Program-made: the position numbers and the translations under genes
Assembly (NCBI GenBank): GCA_015680685.1
Contig: MNCI01029516.1
Span: 218,382 to 282,381 of the forward strand
Length of the DNA: 64,000 bases
Source of the DNA: Gnetum montanum
Taxonomy: Eukaryota; Streptophyta; Gnetopsida; Gnetales; Gnetaceae
Direction of reading: 5' to 3'
Notes under the pieces: generated by a model
What the model was told of the DNA's origin: nothing
What the model saw: the letters and a program-made list of their open reading frames with translations, nothing else
The model's database searches: none
Part shown: positions 1 through 11,832 of the stretch, piece after piece
Layout: every line of letters begins with the position of its first letter
Numbering within the stretch: position 1 is the stretch's first letter

Positions 1-250
1 ATGTTCATATCACTGTTCTTAGGCCAGGACACCCTGCTACACTCTAGCTTAGCTAGACCTGATGCCCGCGTGTAATGTAGTATAAACTCTTCTCTCACAT
101 GGTTTTTTTAACACCACGTAAGTCCCTATTTGATCGACAAGACCGTTCAGGGCACCCTATTTCTATTTTCTCTAGCACAACACTTGCACAGATTTGGGGT
201 TAGGCTGTATGCCCGATAACCTCTCAATGTTCCAGCCATTAACGTTTCTA
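1..250 (+). repeat. 3' end of a B-type LTR (fragment)
   Basis: The stretch around 115-235 aligns by eye with the last ~150 bp of both LTRs of element B (30770-30916 and 47585-47737). They share the order 'aagtccctat-tgatcga', 'cagggcaccc', 'ggttaggctgta', 'acctctcaatgttccagcca'. It is in the same orientation. After about 235 the similarity fades, and only a weak resemblance to a primer-binding site (TCAGAAG near 255) follows. The rest of this older element lies outside the window or has been lost. Confidence 0.65.
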
Positions 251-769
251 GACATCAGAAGTGCATAGGGACAAGAAAATATAATAAAAGATAATAACAA
301 TAGTCCTATGCATTCGAAATCTAATTGCACACTTTAAAAAATAAAAGATCAAATCCTACTATCCAATAAAAAATTAATAATAATAGTGATGTAAAAATAA
401 TATTTGAAACTAAATTAGTGTATCATCAAATGAAAACATTATGCAAAATATGTTTTCAAAAGTAGATACATAAAGTAAATATAAAGTTAAAAATTCATGT
501 ATATTCGTAAGACATTGTATTCTAATGTTGCATAAAATATCAATATTAATAATTACATAATGAACTACATGAAACACCTCAAGGAAAATTCATGTTGCAA
601 TGTGAAAACCCATGGCCAAAATTTTTCTTGTAATTTGGTGGATGTTTAAAGGCAGAAATAGTTGCCTTGTGTTTCCCAAGAAGCCTACATTATAGCCTTG
701 TATTGACAAAATTTAAGGTATTTTTCAATGTAAAAAAATTGAGATGTGTAGCCCACATGTTGTAGATCC

Positions 770-892
770 CATGTATTCTAGCTTTTGAGTGATAAAATGC
801 TCCAGAAGCAAAAAATGCCTTGTATCTTGGCTTGTGGAAGTCAAACAATGCTCCAAAAGCTACAAATTCCATGTATACCGGCTTGCGAGGGG
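770..892 (+). repeat. ~51-bp tandem repeat, about 2.5 copies
   Basis: 'aaaatgctccagaagc' near 795 and 'acaatgctccaaaagc' near 846 start two copies about 51 bp apart. Each ends in a 'ccatgtat-cggcttg' type segment. A partial earlier copy ends at about 794. The array runs into the poly-G tract, so more copies may be hidden there. Confidence 0.55.
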
Positions 893-932
893 GGGGGGGG
901 GGGGGGGGCGGGGGGGGGGGGGGGGGGGTCAN
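889..932. other. Poly-G run ending at an undetermined base
   Basis: About forty G residues broken once by C, followed within a few bases by an N at 932. This is either a true G-quadruplex-prone tract or, more likely given the N, a poorly resolved assembly or sequencing spot. Confidence 0.85.
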
Positions 933-1383
933 TTTTAAACATATTCCATAGGCTACAAAAACTAGCATTTTTACACCATAAACTATGGAGTCTAGCTCCA
1001 CACGCTATGCAACATGTAGGATATGGGTTCTGATTCCACATGCTAGGTTACATGTGGGAGTAGCATGTGAAGGAAAAATATTAGTCAAAACTACTCCCAT
1101 GCTATAGTAAAGTGTTTAGAATAGTTGTAGAATTTATCAGAAATTTGACAACAATCATAAAAATTAACCAGTAATCAAGATGTTCATAGCTTATTTAAGC
1201 TAAATTTTGCAGCTTTTGAAGAACTTTTGAGTTATTTTTGTTTTCTCCAAACTTGAGACTTTCAAAGTAGAGCAAAAGTAAAAGTCCACAATTATTTTCC
1301 AACTAGTGTAGATTATCAAGCTAAAGAGAACCTACAAAGAACAACTTTTAGGAGTAGATTAGTGAAGGAAGCCAAGTGCAAAT

Positions 1384-2689
1384 TGAAACATCACCAAATT
1401 TGCATGTTGTAACCTTTCTAACCTCATCTCATTAAACTTGAGGCAAAATTTCATTGTAAATATGAAGGTTGTAATCCATGAGGGGTAATCTCACATATTT
1501 CATACTTTTGAAGCTGAAAATACATCATAAGTGGCCAAAGCCTCACTTCCCAAGTGAAGAGAGTTACCTAGTGTCTATATTTGGGCTTGGGGGCGGGGGA
1601 GGGTTCAAAAAATCCTTTTGGAATGCCAAAAATGGTAATTTGATGGGTTTTATAGGGGGTATACACTTTTCTACACTAACAAAACCTTGTAGGGGAGTGA
1701 GCTAGCTAGGAGACATTAAAGCTAGTATGGAGGAGTGTAAGGAGGTGGATCTCACCTACCACCAATGTGGAAAGTAGGGTAACTTAGCTTAGAGGGGTTT
1801 GACATTCATCCCTAGTGTTAATCTCTCATCTCCCTTAGCATTGACACTCTTCCCCTAGTGTGGAGGGGTTAGCTAGTGTGGATCCATGGAAATGGATCTC
1901 ACCTACCTTCCCTAAACATCATAGCATTTTGGTAGCTAATCTATCAGCCATTTATACCCAATTTGTAGCCCAAATCATGGCCAAAATCCTATAAAAACCA
2001 AATCTTGATACCATTTCAAGATTCCATACTTTTGTAGTTCCACAACCTTCGCATTTGCATACTTTGAACATTTAGTATTTAAGAGCTCTTGCTTCTAGTA
2101 GAAATACAACTTCTTAGGGCCTAACAATATGGAACCATTATGACCCTGTTATCCCCCTTGGGATCTATGAGCATAGAGTGCCAACGTTACCCCTATGGGA
2201 TCCTCAAACCTTAGCATAGAGCATCTTGATAGCCTTCATCCTTCACATTTCTTAATTCCAATAGTTACCCAAGTTGTAGATTTAGAGTAGTAATAGAGGA
2301 GGCTTAAAAACATCAACAGTGGCTAAGCATCTAGATAGTGGAGCAGATTCTATTTTCTTTAATGGACTTGGAACCCTTGCCCAAGTGAACCCCCCTTTAC
2401 TCTCCTATTAGTACTTTTGTACACACTCCTAAACTCATTCTTTGTTTAATTAATAAATTTTATTGTTTCAATTTGTGTGTAATTTTTGTTCATTTTGGAT
2501 TTTAGATATGCAAATTCTTACATTTTTACACTTCCATTTTGCATCCTCCTAAGTCCCTAGGTGATCTACTAGACCTTCTAGCACACCCTAAATCCAATTT
2601 TTTTCGAGAGGTCATGGAGATTTTGGGATGAGGTTGTTTGTGGCTGAAAATACTTGGTTTTCCAATGATTGAGATTTTTTGTTGTAATA
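1384..2689 (+). repeat. 5' LTR of element C
   Basis: It starts TGAAACATCACC, matching TGAAAAATCATC at 59287. The paired copies share long stretches, for example 'aaaatttcattgtaaat', 'atctcacatat', 'cttgggggc', 'ggacttggaac' and 'ttacatttttaca'. The copy here lacks about 370 bp that the 3' copy carries at roughly 60590-60960. Motifs of the family dialect occur at 1715-1890 (ctagtatggagg, accaatgtgg, ctagtgtggagg, ttagctagtgtggatccatgg). The end is set by homology to the '-ctaca' end of the other LTRs. Confidence 0.8.
1990..1997 (+). promoter_or_regulatory. TATA box of element C 5' LTR
   Basis: TATAAAAA, with a counterpart TATAAAAAA at 59917-59925 at the matching place in the other LTR. Its conservation and mid-LTR position fit the U3 core promoter of an LTR retrotransposon. 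Confidence 0.6.
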
Positions 2690-2693
2690 GTTT

Positions 2694-2713
2694 CTTAATA
2701 CTAGAAGGGCCTA
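2694..2713 (+). other. Decayed primer-binding site of element C
   Basis: TTAATACTAGAAGGGCC follows the LTR end after a 'gtttc' spacer. It resembles TGGTGCTAGAAGGAGGG in elements A, B and D with several changes. Its placement relative to the LTR is the same in all four elements. Confidence 0.5.
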
Positions 2714-3828
2714 TGCCCAATTTTTGTGGCCAAATCTATCTCCCTCATTTCCAACATTGCCTTCCCTTTGAAACTTTTTGAAATTTTCAGCAAAAACCTT
2801 GAAATTTCTTTGAAAACCCAATGCTACCCCTCACCCCCTTATGATAGAAACTCCAACATGAAAGTTGCAGGTGGTTGGATGTTGATTTTTTATAGCATCT
2901 ATTATGAATTCCAAAGTCAAAGCTAGTGTTGATCACCCACATGCAAACATTTCAACCTCTTGGTGTTATTTCCATAGAAAAACCAACATTTGTTTAACAC
3001 CAACCAAAAATAATTTTCCCCTTCCTTGTTGAGAAATTTGGTAGCTTGCCAAAACCATTTTAAGAAAGTTATAGATTTTCCTTTTGGCTACCAAACTCCC
3101 CAACCCCCAACCCCCCCCTCCCACCCTTCACTAATGTTAATTTTAGAATGTGTGAGATCCCTCCAACTCATCTTCTCTTTTCCTCCTACCACACCTGGGG
3201 GTGTGATAGCTAGGAGGCCAACTTGGGTAAAGATTTGTGTCAACATTCTCAGCTTGCTATTTCTAGCAAAAGGGATTTACCCCACTTTGGATCCCCACTT
3301 ACTACTTATAGTAAGTGACCTATTTTTGGCTATTTTTACTTCTCTTTACTAAATTTAAACTTTGTGGAAATTCCAACCACTATAATTTTCATTCTTTTAT
3401 CCACATTTCTAATAGCTTTCATTCTCTTTTTACGAAAATTGATTTTGGAAGGTGTGAGATCCTCCTATCTCACTGCTCCTTTCCTCCTCCTATCACATTC
3501 GAAGGTGTGATAACTAGGAGGTTAGCGTGGGCATCTGAAGATGTGTTAGCTAAGAAACTAGCATGGGTGAATTTTTCTACCATGTTTCTACCTTTTCATT
3601 TTTGGTAAAGGGGTATACCCCACTTTACCCCCACTTGCTATTTATAGTGAGTACTCCATGTTTAGCCATTTTTTCTTCTTTTGACCATTTTTGAATTTCA
3701 CTTGGGATTTACTTCTATTTTTTCCTGTTATAGCATGTTTAAAGCCATTTTCAGCAAAATAACCATGTCCTTCTCATAATCAACCAATTTTTCTTTCACA
3801 TTTACTAATGAAGGATCTAGCCAACAAG
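2714..3828 (+). other. Leader of element C with a ~300-bp direct duplication
   Basis: Noncoding leader before gag. Two copies of a ~190-210 bp segment start near 3143 ('tttagaatgtgtgagatcc') and near 3443 ('tttggaaggtgtgagatcc'). Both carry 'ggtgtgata-ctaggagg' and end in 'accccactt-cccactt-ctattatagtgag' type text, so the period is about 300 bp. No gene seen. Confidence 0.55.
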
Positions 3829-6800
3829 CCATGAGGGTCTACCATTCCAAAGACCTTACTATCATTAATCGTAGGTAGTTTTTAAGGGTTAGGGAAAAAA
3901 TTCCTAACTTTTTAGCCATAAATGAAGATCATTACAACTACATTTATACCAAAATGTAGGTTGGCATGTTGATTCCATGTTTAGAAGTAGAAGCCAAAAG
4001 GGATTTCAAACTCATCCATCATAATGGAAAAGTGTAAATCCCTTTCCCATATGACCAAATACCCCTCAATAATATCTATGTTGGCATCCTAGCTTAATTG
4101 ATTGAGATAGAGGAGAAAGATGAAAAGCATAGCTTGGAGGAATGACAAGAAGAGGAAGATGAGTTTGGGGTAGAATCTAAGCTTGAAAACATCCTGGGAG
4201 AATTATTCCAACAAAAACCCCCCAAGGCCACAATTCCTTCCTCTAACACCTTCATTTTTTCTATGGGCTTGGTGCCACCATCTTCTACCCCCTCCTTCCC
4301 TACTATAGTTGATCCCACACTAGTCATCACCACACAATAAGCTCAATTGGTGTCATAGCCAATCACCTTCTATTTATCTATGCCACTTGCTACCCAACCT
4401 AGGTCAATATGATTGATGATAGTAGTGGCTACTACCACTAACCCATTGACTAGCCACGTGGGGTCCACCATGGGATCCCAAGCAAATCAAGAGTCACATA
4501 CTTGCTTTGTTCCATTTGTGCCTCAAATGCATATTTTTCCTTCTTTGGACTACAAACTACAACCATAATACAACCACTCCCTTCCTTCTTGCAACCAATA
4601 GCAAGGTCACAAACCTCACAACAAATACTAGAACTATATGTGCAAGCCTCGTAGCCAATAGGGCCATCATAGGACCTAGATCAAACCTTCTAGATGATTG
4701 AAGACCTGACGGAGGAGTTGAAGAGAGTCAAAGCCTCTACTTTCCAAAGTATTAAGATCATGTATTTTTACTAGGATGATCCCATCAGTCTTATAGTCCC
4801 ACCCTTGACACTTCCTCTTGGTGTCCCTAATTCCTAGTTTAGGAATTATAACAAATAAGGTAATCCCAATGCTCAGCTTATAGCCTTCCAATCCTACTGC
4901 TTGTTGTTGCAACTATGGCCTCATACTATCATGAGGATTTTTCCTATGTCCTTGACCAAGTGCTTAATTGGTACCATGCCTTACCTAGAGGATCCATATC
5001 CTCTCTTGAGGACTTGATAGTCTATTTTTTTTACTACTTCAAGTACAACTTAAAACCCCATATCACACTTGACCAATTGAGGAAGGCCTAGTAGGCACTC
5101 TTAGAACCTATGCAAAGGTCCATCCAACGATGGAATGATCTACTTAATGAAATACCAGAGCCTATAGCCAAAACACATATTTTGGCTATATTTAAGGGGA
5201 TGATTAATGACTTTATCAAGTTCAAGATTTACTACCTTGACCTATAGTGCCTTAGACAAGAGTTCTCCAAGATAACAATATACAGGATGCTACAAAGGCT
5301 AGTCACAACCAAAGAGAAAAAGATCACTAACCAAGGGCCAAGGACCAACCCACCCAAGTCCCCTACTACTAATGACTATGATAACTATCATTCAACCTCT
5401 AGGGCCACCACATCAATAATGACTAGACCTAATTTTTCAAGGAAGGACAGTTCCAAATACACTAGGCTACCATCAAAACCATGAGGGCTTCTAGACCAAA
5501 TTTTGAAAAGTGGATGTATTCAATATAAACAAATGTCTAAAGGTTCCTAAAAGAAGCATGATAGGCTCTATGAAATAGCCAAAGATCCTACTAGAAGAAC
5601 AAAAAATGACCTAAAACTACCTAAGTACTTCAAGTTAGACCACTTTTGCCACTATCACCAACTCCTTGGTCATGATACAGAGTTTTGCCTTGCATTGAAG
5701 GATGACCTATAGAAAATGATAGATAGGGGAGAGCTAGTTCTAGATGCATCTAACCTTATCTAAACTAAAAACCAATCAATGCAAGTGTACAAGGACCTAC
5801 TGAATCCCAATAACACTGCTATACATTATATTGACATTGAACATAGATGACAATTGGAGATCCATGAGAGAACCATTTGTGATTTGGGTACCCCCTCATG
5901 GTGAAAGGGCTCCTTTAGCTTCCACCAGCTCAAGATCCGCTTTTGTCGTGAGAGTATTGTCATGAGTGCCTTCAAGAGAACATTTTGTTATTAGGGTGTC
6001 CTAGCTTAACATAAAGCATCCAACCGTAGCCCAACCAATTAACATAACCATCCAACAACCTCCTATGGTGGCCAATCCTATAGCATCTTCCTCACAACCA
6101 ATAATCGATAACCAAAAGGCTTCAACTAAGTAGAGGAAGAAGCATAACTAAAGGTGTAATGAAATGGGTGATAAGTAGACTAAGGCACCGAAGGAAGTAG
6201 GTCAACTAAAGTTTACTTCCATATCAACTATACCCATAACCTCCTCTACTCAACATGCTTCAACCAACACATCACAAGAGGATCCCAAAAATCATAATTA
6301 AAAGAACAAGAAGAAGTTTCAAAAAAAAAACAACCCAAAGTTTAATTTTGCATTTTTGGTTTCTTGGAGGAAGTGAAGCATAACTGGAATGACAAGTCCA
6401 TGACCAATGACAAAAACTTCTTCAATGTGATGGATTAGGTGAGATAGTCCCTCAACTAGAAGAACATAATTCTAAGATTGTATGACCTAATAATGACTTC
6501 CGCCATACATCTTGAGGCATTGGTCAAGATGTTGACTTCCATCCCCATTAGTGAGGAAAACCTTGCTAACGTGAAATCCATCCATGTAGTGTTGGTTCTT
6601 ACCTCACCAAGGGAGGAGAAGTCAACACCCTTAATATTTCATGATTACAAAATCAAGGCCAATCCCAAAAATGATGAGGTAAATAGGGTTCCTCTATTTA
6701 TAATCATATGCATAGGATAGTTTAAGGTGCACTAGGTGCATGTAGATGATGGGCTATCAACAAACATCATTCCATGCACCATCGTTGAACAATTAGGCTT

Positions 6801-7356
6801 GACTAAGAATATACAACACACATAAATAGCCTATTTTAAGTCCTTTAATAGATTAAAAATTACTATGAAGGCATCTATCTCCTTGGATTTTATGATAGGG
6901 AAGCAATTCCCCACAACTGTAGATTTCTTAGTCATGGAAGATAGACCAAGGTTTAGGCTTATCTCGGGAAGACCTTGGTTGGCTCAATTATGAGGTATGT
7001 CCGCACCCATCCACCAAGAGATTAACCTTCCTTATGAGAGGTGTGAAATCATCATCCATGGTGATAATGTGGTTCCCCTAGCTATTAACAATATGGACAT
7101 AGAGTAGGGATCTAAAGTGGAGCTTCAAGAAGAATCTCCTAACAATCCAAGCGAGAGCAGAAAGCCAAGAATGACAAAAATGGGCAACGAGATATGTTAT
7201 GGGATGAAATCCATTTTAATAGTGTTAGTAAAGGTGATTGAAAATAAAAACTATTATAGAGTAGACCTTACTCATTCCCTAATCTTTCAAAGATTAGGAA
7301 GAGTCTACACAAGTGAAGTACATCTTGACCCTTCCACCCCTTATCCTTATACCTAG
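3829..7356 (+). pseudogene. Element C gag-pro (heavily decayed)
   Basis: This is the capsid polyprotein and aspartic protease of a Ty3/gypsy element. The Gag core lies near 4770-5250 (the 'aWyhALPRGSI-SLEDL' type segment is near 4970-5020). A zinc knuckle of C-x2-H-x4-H-x4-C form lies near 5640-5690 (FCHYHQLLGHDTEFC). Two or three PFVIWVPP / FVVRV type linker repeats follow at 5870-6000. The protease lies at about 6470-7000, with VHVDDG near 6740 and the end motif GRPWLAQL near 6970. The start was chosen by similarity to the gag of element D, where a better ATG exists. Many TAG/TGA/TAA codons and frame changes mean it cannot be translated. The last piece (7117-7356) is open but has no recognised domain. 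Confidence 0.75.
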
Positions 7357-8107
7357 ATACACTGATAGCCATGGAGCCTAACTTTTCTTTGTTAACTTGA
7401 TATGCCTTTTTATTTTCATTTTTACTTATTTATTATAACCTTTTTTTTATTTACTTTTACAGATGTTGTAAACATCAAAAAACCTTATAAAATTTTCAAA
7501 ACTAGAAAAATCCATAAAAATTTTAAAATATAAAATCACCAAAAAATATAAGTTTTTGGAGCCCACCATGACCTAAAACTAGCAAAACTATGACTTTCTG
7601 AGGCCTTCAACTAGCATTGTAGTCTACTAAGACTTTTAATTAGTGCCACAATCCACTAAGACTTTAAACTGACATTGTAATCTACTAAGATTCTAAAGTG
7701 GCATCATAGCCTGCCATGACCTTAAACTGGCGATAATCATATGGCCTACCATGGCTGAAAATAAGAAAGTAACCCTTATCTTATAACCACTCATAATCTT
7801 ATGGTCTAACCACTTTCAACATAGCTAACATATCCATTTTCCGCATAGTTATTTTCAACATTTATAACTTTGAAACCTTGAAACAATAAATAAATGACAA
7901 CATACATAGCCAAAACCAAAACCAAAGCATAAAATTTAAAATATCTTAAAATAAAATATTATAATCATGACCACATTGTGTGGCATAAATGTCAAAACAA
8001 TAAACCATAAATGTTATAATGTCTACAACTCAAGTATTGGCCAACATAGGCCATACAACATCCAACATAAAATAAACTAAAAATCATTAATGAAGACTAT
8101 CACATCA
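7357..8107 (+). repeat. Element C block-border repeat between convergent genes
   Basis: At about 7545-7760, degenerate copies of 'catgacctaaaactagca', 'taagactttaaactgaca' and 'catgaccttaaactggc' recur roughly every 35-45 bp. The same motif separates gag-pro from the antisense gene in A (16712-17020) and B (35340-35600). The remainder is AT-rich with no gene seen. Confidence 0.6.
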
Positions 8108-10664
8108 TGCATCAAGTGGTGCCAAGGTGGCATCCAAAGGGGGAGGAGGTGATGCATCATCATCATCATCATTGCCTACAATGTTGGGGCCACTAGCATC
8201 ATAACATGTCTATGACATAACAACACACAACCAATCAGTAACCAGGATAATCAAAACCATGACATAAAGCATAACTTAACATATAAAAAATAAATGCCAT
8301 CAAACCTATGGAGAATATAGCTCTACAAATTCTTCTGTCATATTTTCCTAGTTGAGATTCCCAAAATTAATGCCCATGAAGATGTTGGTCTTGTCTACAA
8401 TCATCCATGATGGTAGTTCCCGTGAGACCATAGTTGTATAGACCTCATACGTAGTTATAGTAATCTGTGGAGTAGGAGACTCAACTACTGTTAGAGTTCT
8501 TTCAAAGAGATTGAAAACTCTCTTAGCCTGAATTCCATGGATAAATACATCTCTCTTCTATTGTTCAATTGTCTCCCTCTTCAGCCACTTCAGTTATGCC
8601 TCTTGATCAATCTTGTACTTATGCTTGTCATCCTTTTGTATCTTACCCTACCTTAGGATCCAAGCATTGTAATCTTTTCAACCTTATGCATTTTGGAAGA
8701 TCAAGTCCATCTACATCTACTATTCATATGACTCTTGAGAGAGGGAAACCTTATCATGGATGATGCATCAATAGCAGGCCCACAGGATCTCTTTGGTCTG
8801 TAAGTCCTTGAGTTCTTTACTTGGACCTCCACAAATGCCTTACATTCCTCAAGATCCTAGATCCTCTTGACCTGCCTTTTATTTTCCTCCTTTAAGGCCA
8901 CAACCTATTCCCATAGGGATTTGTTGGACCTCTAAATCTCCCATAAAGCTTTTTCACATGAAATCACTAGATGAGTGATAGTTTCATGAAGCTTCAAGGG
9001 GACATGTGGGGTGTTGGGAGGAAGCCTAGGAAAGGAGTCAAAGTCCATGTCTTGAGCTAGATCCCATGTAACTAATGGTACTAAAAATAATAAAAATATA
9101 ACCATAAACATAATATACAACCTAAGGGAGCCATAGCATAAAATATAACTTGTAGAAAAATAACTAAGGCATAGAAACACATGGTTCTTATCAATTTCAA
9201 GTGCAACCTATTGCAACTAACCAATGATGTCCTTTGGCATCCTATGCATGAATTCTACCTTTTTCAGGACCTCTACTGATGGTTTCATGAAAAATGTGGA
9301 TGTAGAGGCCTCTACTGGTGGCGTAGGAACTACAATAACCATAACAATCATCAAATAAGTAAGAACTTAGAAGTTAAACATAGAAATATAGGAAATAATG
9401 AGTAGAGAATAGGCATACCTATGTTCTCATTCTCATTCTCATTTTCATCATCATCATCATCATTGGGGATTTCGATCAGATACTCCTTGGGCAATGGCTT
9501 AATGAACAAGGTGTTACAATCCTCCATATCTTGCTATAAGAGTGTCTCCTCTACACATCTTTTTTCTTCCTCTTTTGTAGCAGCTATGCATCTCCTCTCC
9601 TCCTCCTACACACATCTATGTGCCTCCTCCACTTACCTTTGTTATTCGTCCACAATGGTAGCTTAGGTTGCAGAGTTCCACTACTAACTTGTAGCCATAA
9701 CCTATTAGTCAAGTTGGCATGTATAGCTATAGAACATAACATAGCCAAAGACATAGTTAAAGTATACCTATGACTACATGATCTAAGCATGGGATCTTGA
9801 AGATAATCCTTTGCTTGAAGGATGGCTCTACTATTGGTTGTGCTTCCTCTACAAACCACTTCAATCTAGCCCTAGCTACCCTGGTGGCCTAAACATGCAA
9901 CTATTGGACCTCCTTGATGTTCATTGAGAATGTAAGAGGTTCCTCCTCCATGATATTATGGGATTCACACTGATTAACATCAAGGTTCTTAGTGATCATA
10001 GACAATGAATCTCTAACATCCTCTGATGGGTTCAGAGCCTTAATAGTGGAATAAAGATGCTCTATCCAAGTCTTGGAGAGATTTTTTGGGTCCTAACACA
10101 TGCAAGAACCATTCCTCTTCACCACAAATAATTTCATGAACCTCTTCAAATAACCTATAAAAAAGGAATAGTGCATGTGGACTATCGTAGAAAAGTCCAC
10201 GTGGAGTTTGAGAATTTCCTATTTAAAGCCCATAGCCAAGGAAGCAACCTAGTTGAAATGAGTTCCCTCCATCAAGACCTTCTTAAGGGTTCATCCCCAT
10301 GCAATTTCAATCATCTTCTTTTGCAACAAAAATTTTGGAAAGGCTCGAGATCTAAACAAGAGATAGGACCCCCTTACATCAGAGTTTGTAAAGCTATGAA
10401 GAGTAAATCTAGAGTGGCCTTTGCTAGCACCAAACCACTTCTCAACTTCTGCATAATGACTACCCTCCTTCATTGGTTTGGTGGCAACTAGTATCTTGTT
10501 AGTGGGAACACCAAAAAAATTATGAAAGGTGGCCTTACTAATGGTCATGACAATCACTATGCCTCACATCATGGTGTAGAACACATTAGCTTCACTATCA
10601 AAGGAGTTGATGATATTTATCATTTCCACAAAAGGGATGATAGGGTTAGGTGCCATAAAGACCT
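8108..10664 (-). pseudogene. Element C antisense gene, 3' part (exon 4 remainder to last exon)
   Basis: Read on the minus strand from 10664 downward, the product continues the exon 4 that starts at about 28720, on the far side of inserted element A. It contains FHNFFGVPTNK near 10500-10530, then EVEKWFGASKG and LLFRSRAFPKFLL near 10340-10430. These match FLNLFGVPVDG, ELEDWLGMAKG and LFRARVFPKTL in element A's antisense gene. The tail near 8110-8200 is an aspartate run followed by proline-rich residues, parallel to the acidic tail exon proposed in A. Stops and lost splice sites make it nonfunctional. Element A's insertion at 10660-10664 breaks it. Confidence 0.7.
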
Positions 10665-11810
10665 TGAAACACTACAAACTTTCGAGCTTGGTACTTCTCC
10701 AGCAAGAAGCAGGTCCCTGGGACCCACAGACAACCATGGCTACATTTGGTATCACACATTGCAACTTTGGGATCAAAATGCTTAATTTTCACTAAGTATG
10801 CAGTACCAGCGTCTACGCCCGACATCCACAGCATATACACCCAATGTATACACCCAGCGTAGACATCCAACTTACACTCCCGGCGTACACGCCTCGCGTG
10901 TACGCTCGACAGGTACAACAGATGCATACGCCCGATGATGAAATCCAAAGACAACATGAAGAAAGAACTAAAGAGCAAGAATTGAAGTAAGTCGGCAACT
11001 GTCAGCGTATACGCCCCAGTGTATATGCCCAGCATCCATCAGTGTATATGCCCAGCATCCATAGTATCTCCACCCAAGTTCACACACGCCCAGCACATCC
11101 AGCGTATACGCCAGCCTGATGTAGTGTATACGCCCCGCGTATACGCCCAGCAGATGTAATATGTTGTATATTTGTAAATTTTGTGCACCCGGTCAAAGCG
11201 CCACATGTCTCCTAACTCGAGTGTAGCGTAACAACCAGTATAAAAGCCCTGATTTTCAACTTCGTCCAGGTCGGTTGGCAAAAATCTAAGAGCATACCCA
11301 GAAGCAATTACGCTGCGCACTAGAGCTAAAACCCTATTACGCTAGAAAGCCCTATACGCCGTGCACACAGTCTCTACGCTCCGCCTACCATACGAACCAG
11401 CCGAGTCACCCCTGCACCCATCGAGGCTTTTCATCTGCCCTGTGTTACATTATAACTGCATTAGACCGGTGCATTGTACTTTGACTCTGTAATACCATTT
11501 TTTACAGTTTACACTAATTTCTTACATATGTTTCTATTTACGCTCGTTTACATTTACGCCCTGTCCACATCTGTTATGCTGTTTACGCTCTCGTTTATGC
11601 CCGTCATGCCGTTTACGCATAACCCAGCGTATAGCACTTCGGTATACGTTCGGGGAAATCCTTGTCTGATCCGCATGCGGACCACCCAAGGTACTCTACC
11701 TTCGTGCATTCCAGTCACCCTTAGGCGAAGGTAGGGTCTTCTGTGCATGCCCTACAATCCCACGGTCTCTGTTTCCTTCCAGCCGGAGACCAACAATTTC
11801 AGGCAGTACA
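10665..11810 (+). repeat. 5' LTR of element A
   Basis: It starts TGAAACACTACAAA and ends AGGCAGTACA. It pairs with 27389-28560. U3 (10800-11150) is packed with copies of the palindrome GCGTATACGC and variants (gtgtatacgccc, gcgtctacgccc). The part after the TATA box is rich in TTTACGCT and TTACGCC. A hairpin lies in the 3' part: CTACCTTCG near 11696 with CGAAGGTAG near 11727. The perfect palindrome TCCGCATGCGGA lies near 11670. The LTR start was chosen at TGAAAC because upstream similarity to the 3' LTR stops there and the polypurine tract ends just before the 3' copy. Confidence 0.9.
11239..11246 (+). promoter_or_regulatory. TATA box of element A 5' LTR
   Basis: TATAAAAG, with TATAAATG at the matching site of the 3' LTR (27988-27995). 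Transcription of the genomic RNA would then start near 11270. The upstream 400 bp hold the dense GCGTATACGC motif array. Confidence 0.65.
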
Positions 11811-11815
11811 AAAAT

Positions 11816-11832
11816 TGGCGCTAGAAGGAGGG
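11816..11832 (+). other. Primer-binding site of element A
   Basis: TGGCGCTAGAAGGAGGG begins 5 nt after the LTR end. It would pair with the 3' end of a tRNA ending CTAGCGCCA. From memory, Ogre-like elements use a tRNA-Arg primer of this type. I could not check the tRNA identity here. Confidence 0.8.

Larger units (their letters stand above)
251..1383. other. AT-rich flank, no gene seen
   Basis: Very AT-rich DNA before element C. It contains the short tandem repeat at 770-892 and the poly-G run at 889-931. Short open frames crossing the G run translate as proline or glycine tracts and are not credible genes. No RNA gene or element end was recognised. Confidence 0.6.

Noticed and set aside
690-1041. 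Open frames with proline or glycine runs across the poly-G tract
   Set aside because: They are simply translations of the homopolymer and contain the undetermined base; no domain or codon signal.
9421-9666. Serine-rich open frame on the plus strand
   Set aside because: It is the reverse of the glutamate/aspartate-rich part of C's antisense gene, the same acidic region seen in B at 37024-37269.
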